This document shows positions 53,793 through 63,694 of a DNA stretch of 64,000 nucleotides, piece after piece. Source of the stretch: Labrenzia sp. DG1229. Its GTDB lineage: Bacteria > Pseudomonadota > Alphaproteobacteria > Rhizobiales > Stappiaceae. The notes beneath the pieces were generated by a model. The model saw only the letters and a list, made by a program, of their open reading frames with translations. It searched no databases and had not been told where the DNA came from. Numbering within the stretch: the first letter of the stretch is position 1; every line of letters begins with the position of its first letter. A program made the position numbers and the translations under genes. The stretch covers positions 155,093 through 219,092 of the forward strand of contig NZ_KI928932.1 in NCBI RefSeq assembly GCF_000521215.1. Direction: 5' to 3'.

Positions 53793-54914
53793 GTGGCCTG
53801 GTCCCCACAACAAGATGACGCCTTGAAAGAGGCCGCAGCCTGGCTGAAGCGGGGCGACCGGCAGGTCTTTCGCCTGTTCGGTTACGCCGGCACAGGCAAG
53901 ACCACCCTTGCGCGGCATCTTGCCGAGGACATCGATGGGGACGTCTGCTTCGGCGCCTTCACCGGAAAGGCAGCCCACGTCCTGCGTCAGAAAGGTTGCG
54001 AGGACGCCGGCACGATCCATTCACTCATTTACCGTCCTCGCTCTGCGAAGGAGGAGGAAGATCTGGATGACGACGAAGAGGACACCGGCCCGCAATTCGC
54101 GATCAAGCGAGACAGCGCGGCAGCAACTGCGAAACTGATTGTCATCGACGAATGCTCAATGGTCGACGAGGAACTCGGCAAGGATCTTCTTTCATTCGGA
54201 ACGCCGGTGCTGGTGCTTGGTGATCCAGCCCAATTGCCTCCGGTCAAGGGAGGCGGATACTTCACTGAAACCGATCCGGACGTGATGCTGACCGAAGTGC
54301 ACAGGCAGGCACAGGACAATCCGATCGTTCGCATGTCCATGACCATCCGGGACGGTGGGCAACTGGACTATGGGACATTCGGCGAAAGCAAGGTCATTCA
54401 TCGGCGCGAGATCGACAAGGACCAGATTCTTTCCACCGATCAGGTGCTGGTCGGCACGAACAAGACCCGCCGCCTCTACAACAGCCGTATCCGTGTACTG
54501 AAAGACTTCACCACACCCATGCCTGCTGTTGGAGACAAACTTGTCTGCCTCCGCAACGACAAGACCAAGGGCCTCTTGAATGGAGGTCTCTGGGCAGTCA
54601 AGCGCTTGCGCCAACCGCGTGGCAACACATTGCGGTTCGATGTTGTCTCGGAAGAGGATATCGCCAGGACGACAGTCAAGGTGAAAGTCCTTCCCGCGAT
54701 GTTCGAGGACGGCGCGGAGAGCATTCCCTACGCCATCCGGCGCAAGGCGGATGAGTTCGACTACGGTTACGCGCTGACCGTCCACAAGGCGCAGGGCTCC
54801 CAGTGGGACGACGTCATTCTTTTTGACGAAAGCTGGGCCTTCCGCGAGCACAAGAGCCGCTGGCTTTATACGGCTGTCACCCGGGCGGCTGAACGGATCA
54901 CTGTCGTAAAATAG
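53793..54914 (+). CDS. RecD/Dda-like ATP-dependent DNA helicase
   Basis: This 373-residue superfamily 1B helicase has Walker A GYAGTGKTTLA (about 30-40), Walker B VIDECSMVD near 118, LGDPAQLPPV, and C-terminal UvrD_C_2 motifs YALTVHKAQGSQWDDV and YTAVTRAAERI. An acidic insert (KEEEDLDDDEED, about 85-98) sits between motifs Ia and II. It is much shorter than RecD and lacks RecBC neighbours, so it resembles the free-standing helicases of alphaproteobacteria. The GTG at 53793 follows GGGAG. Its 3' end overlaps the convergent TetR gene by 17 bases. Confidence 0.87.
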   Translation: MAWSPQQDDALKEAAAWLKRGDRQVFRLFGYAGTGKTTLARHLAEDIDGDVCFGAFTGKAAHVLRQKGCEDAGTIHSLIYRPRSAKEEEDLDDDEEDTGPQFAIKRDSAAATAKLIVIDECSMVDEELGKDLLSFGTPVLVLGDPAQLPPVKGGGYFTETDPDVMLTEVHRQAQDNPIVRMSMTIRDGGQLDYGTFGESKVIHRREIDKDQILSTDQVLVGTNKTRRLYNSRIRVLKDFTTPMPAVGDKLVCLRNDKTKGLLNGGLWAVKRLRQPRGNTLRFDVVSEEDIARTTVKVKVLPAMFEDGAESIPYAIRRKADEFDYGYALTVHKAQGSQWDDVILFDESWAFREHKSRWLYTAVTRAAERITVVK

Positions 54915-55548
54915 GTACGTTCAGGACGCGCTGCTCGAAAAATCCGTCAGGATCGCTGACCGGCAAGGCCCGAAGGCCTGTTTCAATGAAGGTCTTCAGA
55001 TCCGGCTCGCTGATACCGCTTCGGCCCAGCATCGCGATTGCCGAAAACTGCCCGTCGAGGAAAGTCGCGGCTCGTTCGATGTCGGCATCGGCGGGCATCT
55101 GTCCGGCTGCGGCAGCCTTGATCAGACGTTCCTTGATGGCTGCGTAGCGGGACTCCCGCAATCCATTGACCACTTCCTGATGGCGTTCGGCTCCGTACGT
55201 GCAATCGACAATGGCATTCACCAGAAAACATCCCGACGGGGTGTTTGCGTCGAGCGTCAGATCGGCGATCGCACCCAGAAAATCACGAAAATCTTCGACA
55301 AAGTGTTTTCTGGCTTCCTGAAGCCTGGAAAACACCGGCCCGCCATACGTTTCGAAATAGTGCAGCAGCGCCTTTTCGAAGATCGCCTCCTTGTCGCCAA
55401 AGGCGGCGTAAAGACCCGGTTTTGCCATGCCCGAGGCTTCGGCAAGATCGTTCATCGAGGTGCCGGAGTATCCGTTCTGCCAGAACGCAATCATCACCGA
55501 CTGCAAGGCATCTTTTGTATCTACTTTCCTCGGTCGTCCGCGTGCCAT
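54898..55548 (-). CDS. TetR-family transcriptional regulator
   Basis: This 216-residue regulator has a TetR helix-turn-helix (residues about 10-55: SVMIAFWQNGYSGTSMNDLA, SGMAKPGLYAAFGDKEAIF) and a C-terminal ligand-binding domain of the AcrR/TetR_C type (SGCFLVNAIVDCTYGAE). The N terminus ARGRPRKVD is typical. No adjacent target gene is obvious; the 400-bp region upstream is non-coding. The effector is unknown. Confidence 0.87.
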   Translation of the reverse strand: MARGRPRKVDTKDALQSVMIAFWQNGYSGTSMNDLAEASGMAKPGLYAAFGDKEAIFEKALLHYFETYGGPVFSRLQEARKHFVEDFRDFLGAIADLTLDANTPSGCFLVNAIVDCTYGAERHQEVVNGLRESRYAAIKERLIKAAAAGQMPADADIERAATFLDGQFSAIAMLGRSGISEPDLKTFIETGLRALPVSDPDGFFEQRVLNVPILRQ

Positions 55549-55951
55549 CAGTTTGCACTCCTTGTTTACAACCCCGTTTCAAGATCAGAGCCGAAGATCA
55601 TTTAACCGTCTGTTGCGCCCGTCACACTTGATACGTTGATGTAAAGCCAACTCGATCATGACAATTTGGCAAAAGAATAACGTCAAACACGCAATGCATA
55701 ATACGCATTTTGTTGCAGTTCGTTCAAGCTATGGCCAGTTAACAATCAGAAAGTGTAGTACGATTGCGATATTTACAAGATTTTTTTGCTGCGGATCAAG
55801 AATTGACCAGAAAAACAAGCGCTTCATCTGAAATTGGTCTCGCCAATCGGCATTTGCCGGTGGATGGTGGCATCAGGTCTCTTTTCCGCCCGATTAAGGC
55901 GGAATATCTTCAGCCGCTTCAAGTCTTCCCTGTCCGAGAGTTATTGCATTC
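55549..55951. other. Intergenic stretch between tetR-like gene and tex
   Basis: About 400 bases, AT-rich in the middle, hold the divergent promoters of the TetR-type gene and tex. A short inverted repeat (AATGC-N7-GCATT, 55693-55709) is the only structure noticed. Frames here lack family features. Confidence 0.45.
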
Positions 55952-58399
55952 ATGACCAGCCTTCCCGACACAGGTTCTGCATCGGCAACCGCCAGGACGG
56001 TTCCGTCGGCGGACACCGCCACCCGCATTGCACACAGGATCGCAGATGAAATCGGATGCAAGGCCGGACAGGTGAATGCGACCGTTCAAATGCTCGATGA
56101 AGGTTCGACCGTTCCCTTTATCGCCCGGTACCGGAAGGAAGCCACGGGCGGTCTTGATGACAGCCAGCTCCGCAAGCTGGAAGAACGCCTGGTGTATCTC
56201 CGCGAACTTGAAGATCGCCGCGTCGCGATCACCAGGTCGATCGAGGAACAGGGAAAGCTCACAAACGACCTGAGCATCAGCATTCAGGCTGCGGAAACAA
56301 AATCCCAGTTGGAAGACATCTATCTGCCCTACAAGAAAAAACGGCGGACCAAGGCCCAAATTGCCCGGGAAGCTGGCCTGGAACCGCTCGCTGATCTTTT
56401 GCTCGGCAATCCGGCGAAAACACCGGAAACCGAGGCAGCGACTTTTGTGGACGAAAGCAAGGGCGTCGGCGACACAAAGGCAGCTCTCGATGGTGCCCGC
56501 CAGATCCTGATGGAACGGTTCGCTGAAAATGCCGGACTGGTCGGTCGCCTGCGCCGTTATGTCGAAGATCGCGGTATCGTTCAGTCCAAACTCATCGACG
56601 GCATGTCGGAAAAGGGTGCGAAATTCGCCGACTACTTCGACTATTCGGAAAAATGGTCAAAGATCCCGAGCCACCGGGCACTCGCCCTGTTCCGCGGACG
56701 GAACGAAGGCATTCTGTCGGTGGACCTGACGGTCGATGCCGACGACGTTTCACCGGTCCTGCCGGCGGTGAAGATGGTTGCCGACACGTACACCATCGCG
56801 GACCGGGGCCGTCCGGCAGACAAGTGGCTGATGGACGTCGCGCGTTTTGCCTGGAAGGTGAAACTGGCTTTGCATCTGGAACTCGACCTGATGGGTGTCC
56901 TTCGGGACAAGGCGGAAGAAGAGGCAATCCAGGTTTTTGCGAAAAACCTGAAGGACCTGCTTCTGGCAGCCCCTGCCGGCACCAAATCGACGCTTGGCCT
57001 CGATCCCGGCATTCGCACAGGCGTGAAAGTCGCCGTCGTCGATGACACGGGCAAACTGGTCGACACCGCCACCATCTATCCGTTCCAGCCACGCAACGAC
57101 GTCTCGGGATCCCGCGCCGCACTGCTGGCCCTGATTGCAAAACACAAGGTCGGCCTGATCGCCATCGGCAACGGCACGGCAAGCCGCGAGACGGACAAGC
57201 TTGCAGGTGATGTGCTTGCCGACATTCCTGCGGCCCAGCGTCCGGTCAAGGTGATCGTCAACGAGGCCGGTGCGTCGGTCTACTCGGCCTCGGAACTGGC
57301 GGCAAAGGAAATGCCTGACGTTGATGTGTCCCTTCGCGGTGCGGCATCCATTGCCCGGCGCTTGCAGGACCCGCTTGCCGAACTCGTCAAGATCGAACCG
57401 AAATCGATCGGCGTTGGCCAGTACCAGCACGACGTCAACCAGTCCAGGCTCGCACGGGCGCTCGATGCTATCGTCGAAGATGCGGTGAACGCCGTCGGTG
57501 TCGATCTCAACACGGCCTCACCTGCCCTGCTTTCCCGGATCTCAGGCCTCTCAGACAGTCTTGCAAAGGCCGTTGTCGAGCACCGCGAGGCAATCGGGCG
57601 CTTCGACAAGCGGACACAGCTGAAGGATGTGCCAAGGCTGGGGGCCAAGGCATTTGAACTCTGCGCCGGTTTCCTGCGCATCAACGACGGCAAGGAAGCG
57701 CTCGATTCTTCTTCGGTGCATCCGGAAGCCTATCCGCTTGCCAAGAGGATCGTGAAAGCCTGCGGCCGCGACGTGCGTCAGCTGATGGGAGATGCGTCCG
57801 TTCTGAAGGCTCTGGAGCCGTCTGAATTCACGGATGAGAAATTCGGCCTGCCAACCGTCCGGGACATCCTGCTGGAACTGGAAAAACCCGGCCGCGACCC
57901 CCGCCCGGAGTTCAAGACTGCAGCCCTGCAGGATGGTGTTGAGGAAATCTCCGACCTGAAACCGGGAATGAAACTGGAAGGCACGGTCACAAACGTCACC
58001 AACTTCGGCGCGTTTGTCGATGTCGGCGTTCACCAGGACGGCCTCGTCCATGTCTCCCAGCTCGCCGACCGCTTCGTCGACGACCCGCACCAGGTGGTCA
58101 AGGCAGGCGACATCGTCAAGGTCACCATCCTGGACGTGGACGTGCCGCGCAAGCGGATATCGATGACCATGAAGTCTCAGGCCGACTATCAGGGCCAGCG
58201 CGAGCGGTCGGACCGCGACCAGCGGCCCGGAGCTGGCAACCGGAACCAGGAACAACGCGGGAAAGGTGGCCGCGGACCCGGTGGCGGTGGTCCGCACGGA
58301 GGTGGAAAAGGCGGTGCTCCGAAGGGTGCGGGAAATGATGGCGGCAACAATGCCATGGCCGCGGCCCTGGCGGCAGCCATGAACAAGAAGCGGAAGTAA
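55952..58399 (+). CDS. tex: Tex transcription accessory/RNA-binding protein
   Basis: This 815-residue Tex protein has an N-terminal Tex helical domain with [19 protein letters not shown] (about 52-70), a YqgF/RNase H-like domain ([17 protein letters not shown] near 350), and helix-hairpin-helix repeats ([20 protein letters not shown] near 515). An S1 RNA-binding domain (about 668-738, [20 protein letters not shown]) follows. The last ~60 residues form an Arg/Gly-rich disordered tail beyond the usual Tex end, which may add nucleic-acid affinity. It is cytoplasmic, a single gene, convergent with the membrane protein gene four bases away. Confidence 0.93.
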   Translation: MTSLPDTGSASATARTVPSADTATRIAHRIADEIGCKAGQVNATVQMLDEGSTVPFIARYRKEATGGLDDSQLRKLEERLVYLRELEDRRVAITRSIEEQGKLTNDLSISIQAAETKSQLEDIYLPYKKKRRTKAQIAREAGLEPLADLLLGNPAKTPETEAATFVDESKGVGDTKAALDGARQILMERFAENAGLVGRLRRYVEDRGIVQSKLIDGMSEKGAKFADYFDYSEKWSKIPSHRALALFRGRNEGILSVDLTVDADDVSPVLPAVKMVADTYTIADRGRPADKWLMDVARFAWKVKLALHLELDLMGVLRDKAEEEAIQVFAKNLKDLLLAAPAGTKSTLGLDPGIRTGVKVAVVDDTGKLVDTATIYPFQPRNDVSGSRAALLALIAKHKVGLIAIGNGTASRETDKLAGDVLADIPAAQRPVKVIVNEAGASVYSASELAAKEMPDVDVSLRGAASIARRLQDPLAELVKIEPKSIGVGQYQHDVNQSRLARALDAIVEDAVNAVGVDLNTASPALLSRISGLSDSLAKAVVEHREAIGRFDKRTQLKDVPRLGAKAFELCAGFLRINDGKEALDSSSVHPEAYPLAKRIVKACGRDVRQLMGDASVLKALEPSEFTDEKFGLPTVRDILLELEKPGRDPRPEFKTAALQDGVEEISDLKPGMKLEGTVTNVTNFGAFVDVGVHQDGLVHVSQLADRFVDDPHQVVKAGDIVKVTILDVDVPRKRISMTMKSQADYQGQRERSDRDQRPGAGNRNQEQRGKGGRGPGGGGPHGGGKGGAPKGAGNDGGNNAMAAALAAAMNKKRK

Positions 58400-58402
58400 T
58401 CC

Positions 58403-59164
58403 TCAGGCGAAGACGTCCGCTTCAGCGACCGGCAATTCTCCCCGTTCTTCCACGTCCTTGAGATAGGCCCGGCAGACGATGACCGAGAACACAGCGAAAC
58501 TGTATCCAACCAACAGTTTGACCAACAGCAGAACAAGTCCGCCAAGGATGTTGGGCGCTCCCGCAGGTGTGATCGGATCAGAACCTATCCCGATGTTCTC
58601 AAAGAAAATCAGGATCACGAACCCAAGGCCTGCAATCGAACCGGCACCGAATAGGAGCCTGGGGAGCATGTAACCCGCCTGTCGGATTGATCTGCCGACC
58701 GCGGTTCCGATCCCTGCGCCGACGCCAATCAGATGCGCGGGGAAAACCGTTCCGAACAGAAACGTGGTCAGGAAGGCAACGCCCCCGCCGGTCAGAAACA
58801 TCACGACAAGAAAGAACTCCTGATCCAGCAGACCACCCGCAGATGTCGCCATGGCACCGAACACAACGACCATTGCGACCACAAACACCGGCAGGTAGAG
58901 CAGCAGAATGTAGCGGATCATGAATCCGGTGTATTTTTTGCTCGTTTCCTTGGATTTCAGATCCAGCCCCAGCAGGCTTGCACACAGATAGAAGACGGTT
59001 CCGGCTTCCACGAATGCCCGCGCTATCGTCAATCCGGTTCCGAGGTCGAAGAGAACGCTCACCGTTTCCAGAACGTAGATCGCGGCAACCAAACCGAAAA
59101 AGTACCTCCAGCACGCGACTATCGCGGCAAAGGCTTGCGAAAAGATGTTCAGCTCAGGCCTCAA
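58403..59164 (-). CDS. Integral membrane protein, tandem paralogue 1
   Basis: This 253-residue protein has about six hydrophobic segments and no recognised domain. The C-terminal tail reads AYLKDVEERGELPVAEADVFA and is nearly identical to the tail of the next gene, as are AYNLPRLL-like segments (GYMLPRLLFG here, GYLLPRLLLI there). Hence the two are tandem paralogues from duplication. Composition here is as in neighbouring genes. Function is unknown; it may be a small transporter or membrane stress protein. It is convergent with tex. Confidence 0.75.
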   Translation of the reverse strand: MRPELNIFSQAFAAIVACWRYFFGLVAAIYVLETVSVLFDLGTGLTIARAFVEAGTVFYLCASLLGLDLKSKETSKKYTGFMIRYILLLYLPVFVVAMVVVFGAMATSAGGLLDQEFFLVVMFLTGGGVAFLTTFLFGTVFPAHLIGVGAGIGTAVGRSIRQAGYMLPRLLFGAGSIAGLGFVILIFFENIGIGSDPITPAGAPNILGGLVLLLVKLLVGYSFAVFSVIVCRAYLKDVEERGELPVAEADVFA

Positions 59165-59240
59165 GGCTCACCTCTAAATTGCAACTTGTTCTAGCCTTAG
59201 GCTAAAGACTGGAAACAACTACAACATCGGATTGAATGAA

Positions 59241-59996
59241 TCATGCGAAGATTTCTGCTTCGGCGACGGGTAATTCGCCCTGCTCTTCCAAGTCCTTGAG
59301 GTAGGCATTTTTCGAAATCACCAAGAATATCGCCTCCGAAAAGACACCAATTAACTCTGCAAGAACAATCAACACCACACTAAACACACTAAACTCACCA
59401 ACGGTCGCAACTAATTTCAGATCAGGCTCCTCCGGAATCGAGGCCATAGACAAGAATGCACTCAGTAATACGATTGGAAGATTGATTAACAATAGCCTGG
59501 GCAGCAAATATCCGGCATGTCGTATTGCTCTCGCCAACGATAAACGAATACCGTCTGACTTCTTCAATATCTTCGCAGGCAATAGTGTACCAAATACATA
59601 ATGCGGTACCAGCCAACTCACTATCAATGTGAGAAAATAAGCGAAGGCGTAATAAGTTTGTGCCCTGACCTCTTCAGTCGCTCTGCTGAACAGCGATGTA
59701 ACGAGTTCATAACCTCCGATGTCGACAGCAAAAAATAGAAAAACGTACCAGACTGTGAAAGAACCAAGTGGCCTTAAGTACAGACACGACTTGCTAACAG
59801 GTAATATTCTGCGTAGAAAAAAGTACCAAAAAATCGCGCTAAGCGGGGCAAACAAAAAGTTCACGAACCACCCGTCTTCAAGCCAAACGTCGACCACCAG
59901 AAAGCCAAAACCGGCTACAACATACGCCAGCGTTAGCCAACGTAGCGCGTACAAGGTTTCGAAGGCCTCCGAGAACAAGTTTCTGGTCTGATACAC
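59241..59996 (-). CDS. Integral membrane protein, tandem paralogue 2 (AT-rich)
   Basis: This 251-residue membrane protein is homologous to the downstream gene: the C terminus YLKDLEEQGELPVAEAEIFA, SLARAIRHAGYLLPRLL (SIRQAGYMLPRLL in the partner) and similar hydrophobic spacing. Much of the rest has diverged. The DNA is markedly poorer in GC than all flanking genes except for its 3' end, where the tail is close to the partner. This suggests separate acquisition or relaxed codon selection with conversion of the end. No domain is recognised. Confidence 0.72.
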   Translation of the reverse strand: MYQTRNLFSEAFETLYALRWLTLAYVVAGFGFLVVDVWLEDGWFVNFLFAPLSAIFWYFFLRRILPVSKSCLYLRPLGSFTVWYVFLFFAVDIGGYELVTSLFSRATEEVRAQTYYAFAYFLTLIVSWLVPHYVFGTLLPAKILKKSDGIRLSLARAIRHAGYLLPRLLLINLPIVLLSAFLSMASIPEEPDLKLVATVGEFSVFSVVLIVLAELIGVFSEAIFLVISKNAYLKDLEEQGELPVAEAEIFA

Positions 59997-60181
59997 GTCA
60001 AAGATCGCACACTGTTGTTTTTACCGATATTCGATGGTTTCAACGGAATTGCAACCTGAAACTTGCATTGCACGCAGTCTCGACCTGGCTACAGATCAAC
60101 CGATCGAGCCTCAGCCTTCCGGCTGTCGCCCGCGTCAATCCAGGTGCAATGGACGTGCCTTTCAGGATCGGCAGGTGAAGA

Positions 60182-60847
60182 TCAGTCGGCCTTTGTCACC
60201 TCAAAGCCGTCGAGCAGATCCGCGGCCTCGACCATGAACGCCGAAATGTCGGACGGAAAGTGCTCCGGGATGGTGCTCACCATGTACACGAAGTTCCCGC
60301 GTCGCCACTCACACTTGATATACGTCTCGTATGTCGTGCAGGGCTCCTGAGGCGCATCGCCTCCCTTGCCGTTGTTGAAATCGACGGCTTTGCCGACAGT
60401 AATCAACGGGTCTCGGGTCTTGTATCGCGGCTCAAGGTCCGGAAAGGAAACACTCACCCAGAAAAGTTTGCCACCGGGCTCGGAACCGCCGTTATACGGC
60501 GCGTAGTACCATGGGATTTCGTGCTGCGTCTCGGCCAGCCAGTAAACCTCACGATAATTACCCTCGATACGCGGCAGCCACGGCAGGAGCGTCGCGGCAA
60601 CGAGCAAGACAAGACCGGTGACATTGGGCCGGTCTGTGAGCGGTCGGCGCCAAAGCCAGAAGAGGAACATGATGATCGCAATGGGGATCGGAGCGAGCAG
60701 GGCCACTTCCTTGACCTGCCACAGCATATCGCCCTTCGCGGCCATGGGGTGAAAAGTCTTTCTGATTGAATAGTTTATGAACGTCCACGCATTCCAGATG
60801 GCGGACAGGAAGGCTGCGAGCCAGAACAGGGTGGAAAGGCGTATCAT
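60182..60847 (-). CDS. Hypothetical membrane-anchored protein
   Basis: This 221-residue protein has three N-terminal hydrophobic segments (residues about 5-25, 45-65 and 78-92), then a soluble region of about 125 residues with two nearby cysteines (PCTTYETYIKCEW), possibly a disulfide in the periplasm. I do not recognise the family. It is a single gene between AT-rich gaps. The ATG at 60847 directly precedes the first membrane helix. Confidence 0.65.
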   Translation of the reverse strand: MIRLSTLFWLAAFLSAIWNAWTFINYSIRKTFHPMAAKGDMLWQVKEVALLAPIPIAIIMFLFWLWRRPLTDRPNVTGLVLLVAATLLPWLPRIEGNYREVYWLAETQHEIPWYYAPYNGGSEPGGKLFWVSVSFPDLEPRYKTRDPLITVGKAVDFNNGKGGDAPQEPCTTYETYIKCEWRRGNFVYMVSTIPEHFPSDISAFMVEAADLLDGFEVTKAD

Positions 60848-61106
60848 GACACTCAGTTAAAGAGACAATTGGCAAATCGCAAGACGAGTGCTGCCAGCAA
60901 AATTGCAGGCGACAAATTGAAAGATAGCATGTCAGGAGAAGGGATGGGCGCAAGACGCCGTCCTCGTCGCATTTTCCTTTTCTCGCGTCCGCCAAAGCCG
61001 TCAGGGTTGCGTTTGCCTTCTGCATGGTTCGGCTGCACTAGGTCGCGAACTCGACCGTTTAACCTTTTCGCCCTAAGCTGGAGTCGTGAACGATGAGGTC
61101 TGGCAC

Positions 61107-61793
61107 ATGACGGACGAAAATGCCGAGGAGGACAGGCCGAAGAAGGAGATGGACCCCGGTACCATTGGGGCAATCGCCCATCTTTATCGCGCTGAGGTTT
61201 TCCGCAGCACCCACTGGCGCTCGCGATTGGACAACACGACGAACTGGGCTGTCGTTACGACCGGCATTGCCTTGTCCGCCACGTTTTCCAACCGGGATGC
61301 CTCGCCGCTGCCGATGGTACTGGTCGGCTTGCTGGTCACCGTTTTCCTGATTTTTGAGGCCCGGCGCTATCGGTATTACAACATGTTCCGGGCGCGCGCA
61401 CGGCTGCTGGAGTCTGATTTTTATGCTCCGCTCCTTCTTGGAAAAAGCAGCTCGACGAACGGAACCTGGGCAAGAATGCTCGCTGACGACTACGAGACGC
61501 CGCATTATCATATCAGCCTTGTCAGGGCCGCCGGACGACGGTTGCGCAGCAATTATTCCTGGATCCTCGCTATCCAGGCCATCGCCTATTTCGGCAAGCT
61601 TGCCATTCATCCCGTTCCGCTGACTGAATTCTCCCAGGCATTCGAGCGCGCAGCCATTGGCCCGGTTCCCGGATATCTCGTGTTCCTGGCCGGTGTGGTG
61701 TTTCACACAAGCTGGATCGTCTTTGCCATCGTCACGCTCAGGCTCGACAAGCGCTATCGCAAAAAACGCAAATCCCCCATGCAGGCGATCTAG
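61107..61793 (+). CDS. DUF2270 membrane protein
   Basis: This 228-residue protein matches the DUF2270 pattern: GAIAHLYRAEVFRSTHWRSR then LDNTTNWAVV, FEARRYRYYNMFRARARLLE, and membrane segments at about 45-85 and 145-215. The function of the family is unknown. The ATG at 61107 has GAGG eight bases ahead; a GTG at 61086 is also in frame with a closer site. It stands alone between divergent and convergent hypothetical genes. Confidence 0.8.
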   Translation: MTDENAEEDRPKKEMDPGTIGAIAHLYRAEVFRSTHWRSRLDNTTNWAVVTTGIALSATFSNRDASPLPMVLVGLLVTVFLIFEARRYRYYNMFRARARLLESDFYAPLLLGKSSSTNGTWARMLADDYETPHYHISLVRAAGRRLRSNYSWILAIQAIAYFGKLAIHPVPLTEFSQAFERAAIGPVPGYLVFLAGVVFHTSWIVFAIVTLRLDKRYRKKRKSPMQAI

Positions 61794-61871
61794 AGCCTTT
61801 ATGGAGCTTGTCCGGCGACAGCAGAAAAACGACGCTCAATGCAGTTCTGCGCACACGAACGCAACCGCTCA

Positions 61872-62299
61872 TCAGGAACAGGTTTTCTTGAGTTCGCCGA
61901 GTTGACCCCGCCCTTTTTCGAGGACAAACGGAATTTTACCGCCAGCAAGCCGGAACGGATCTCCGGAGCAACTCGAGCGGACATTCCGTTTCAAACGATC
62001 AAGCGATTTGCAGTCCCAGGATCCCAACTGCTTGTTCGTCACCGGATTGTAGACATTCGAAGGAAGTTTGAAGCATACGTCGTTACGGTCGGAGCGAAGT
62101 CTCCAGCGGCCCGGGATAGACCGGTCATTGCCCGGATACCACAAGTGTGATCTTCCGCTCGCGCTGTAGTACTCAACCTGTATGCCATGTTTGCCATCGT
62201 AAAATACAATGGTGTTGCCCCCGAACGCTATTGTTTCACTGCTTGTCTGGCAGGACGCAATCAAGTCGCAAACGAAAGCAGGAACAGACGAAATTTCAT
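61872..62299 (-). CDS. Probable lipoprotein of unknown function, N-terminal frameshift
   Basis: The conserved-looking body (TIVFYDGKHGIQVEYYSASG, HLWYPGNDRSIPGRW, NPVTNKQLGSWDC) contains several cysteines and suggests an exported protein, possibly DUF995-like. The open frame could start at a GTG at 62369, but without an export signal. One frame over, an ATG at 62299 begins KFRLFLLSFAT, after which one missing T (62262-62266) would join it to LIASCQTSSE. Together these give a textbook lipoprotein signal with lipobox IASC. I therefore place the start at 62299 and flag a one-base deletion. If the frame is real as read, the protein is a 165-residue cytoplasmic form. Confidence 0.55.
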
Positions 62300-62499
62300 T
62301 GAACACCCCCGGATCGACTTGAGCCCACGTCAGCGGTAATGGATTCGCTACACACGCACAAGCTGTCACACATCTTCAATTGCCCTCCAGCGGGCACCGG
62401 ATCACACCCGGACAAATTCACAAATTCAGAAGAAGCTTCCCTTTTGCCGACAGCTGATATATCAAGCGCACATCTCTTGTGGACAGGACCAAACTCAAC

Positions 62500-63147
62500 A
62501 TGACAGGTGACCTCAGCCAATCCGCCCAGGCCTACAGGCAATTGGAAGAGGCAATCGTGACACTGAAACTGAAACCCGGTGAAGCGGTAACAGAAGTTGC
62601 TCTTGCACAGCGTTTCGGACTGGGCCGCACACCGATCCGGGAGGCCGTGTTGCGGCTCAGCCTTGAAGGTCTTTTGAGCATCCGTCCGCGTCTCGGTGTC
62701 ATTGTTGCGGAAATGAACCCGGCGGATTTCATCAAGGTGCTGGACGCAAGGCACGCCCTGGAACGCCTTGTCGCCGGGTCGGCTGCACGCCTTGCGAGTC
62801 AGGACGAACGCCGGACACTTGAACAAATCGCCGAAGACATGCGGGACGCAGGTTCCGTTCCCGATGTCGAGGAATATCTGCGCCTCGACAAGGCATTTGA
62901 CGAAGTCGTCGCGCAGGCCGCCTGCAATCCATTCGCGGCAAAGGCGCTGGCTCCCCTTCAGACCCATAGCCGCAGGTTCTGGTACCGGCATTTCGGCCGG
63001 GCGGATCTCAATCCGGCCGCCTGGAGCCACCTTGAAGTGATGCAGGCCATTGCCACTGGCGACGAGAGAGAGGCCATGGAACAGATCGAAAACCTGATGC
63101 TGTATCTCCGCAGGCAGGCGACAGCCCTTATGAGCGGGCCACGATAA
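62500..63147 (+). CDS. GntR-family regulator (FCD subfamily)
   Basis: This 215-residue regulator has an N-terminal winged helix (AYRQLEEAIVTLKLKPGEAV, FGLGRTPIREAVLRLSLEGL, RPRLGVIV) and an FCD helical effector domain (about 75-205) with DKAFDEVVAQAACN and HLEVMQAI. The ATG at 62500 is chosen; a GTG at 62479 is possible. It lies 78 bp before a GNAT gene, and no metabolic operon adjoins it, so the target is unknown. Confidence 0.84.
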   Translation: MTGDLSQSAQAYRQLEEAIVTLKLKPGEAVTEVALAQRFGLGRTPIREAVLRLSLEGLLSIRPRLGVIVAEMNPADFIKVLDARHALERLVAGSAARLASQDERRTLEQIAEDMRDAGSVPDVEEYLRLDKAFDEVVAQAACNPFAAKALAPLQTHSRRFWYRHFGRADLNPAAWSHLEVMQAIATGDEREAMEQIENLMLYLRRQATALMSGPR

Positions 63148-63225
63148 TCCGGCTGCGTGAAGTTATTGACGCCACTTTGCCATTTGGGAGATGCTGTAGC
63201 CGGACAGTCAGGTTGCGGAACCACA

Positions 63226-63663
63226 ATGAGCTATGTCGAAATCTCCTTTGCCGACGAAGCGGACAAGGCGGCTACTTCCAAAGCGATCGAGGATCGCCTG
63301 CTCCGGTCCTTGGCCAAGGAAAACAAGCAGGCGAACAACGATGACTTCATCCTGAAGGCGACCGATGAAAACGGCCACCTGCTGGGTGGGCTGCGCGCGA
63401 GCACGTCCTACCACTGGCTGCTGATCAAGACCCTTTGGGTGGATGACGCCGTCAGGGGCGGCGGGCTCGGCAGCCGGCTTGTCGAACTGGCAGAACTCGA
63501 AGCAAGGCGGCTTGGATGTCATGGCGCATGGCTGGATACGTCGAATGAAACAGCCCGCAAATTCTATCAGGGCCTCGGATACCAGGATTTCGGGGTTCTT
63601 GGAAACAGGCCGGATCAGGCCCTGCCCGATCATCGCCGCTGGTTCATGAAGAAGGATCTTTGA
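63226..63663 (+). CDS. GNAT-family N-acetyltransferase
   Basis: This 145-residue acetyltransferase has the acetyl-CoA site in VRGGGLGSRLVELAELEARR (about 83-102), a preceding strand LLIKTLWVDD, and a C-terminal HGAWLDTSNETARKFYQGLG motif. The ATG at 63226 matches the family start; the longer frame from 63157 overlaps the spacer after the GntR gene. The acceptor substrate is unknown. Confidence 0.83.
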   Translation: MSYVEISFADEADKAATSKAIEDRLLRSLAKENKQANNDDFILKATDENGHLLGGLRASTSYHWLLIKTLWVDDAVRGGGLGSRLVELAELEARRLGCHGAWLDTSNETARKFYQGLGYQDFGVLGNRPDQALPDHRRWFMKKDL

Positions 63664-63694
63664 CCAGGTGACGATGAACCGGACATCTGTTCTG

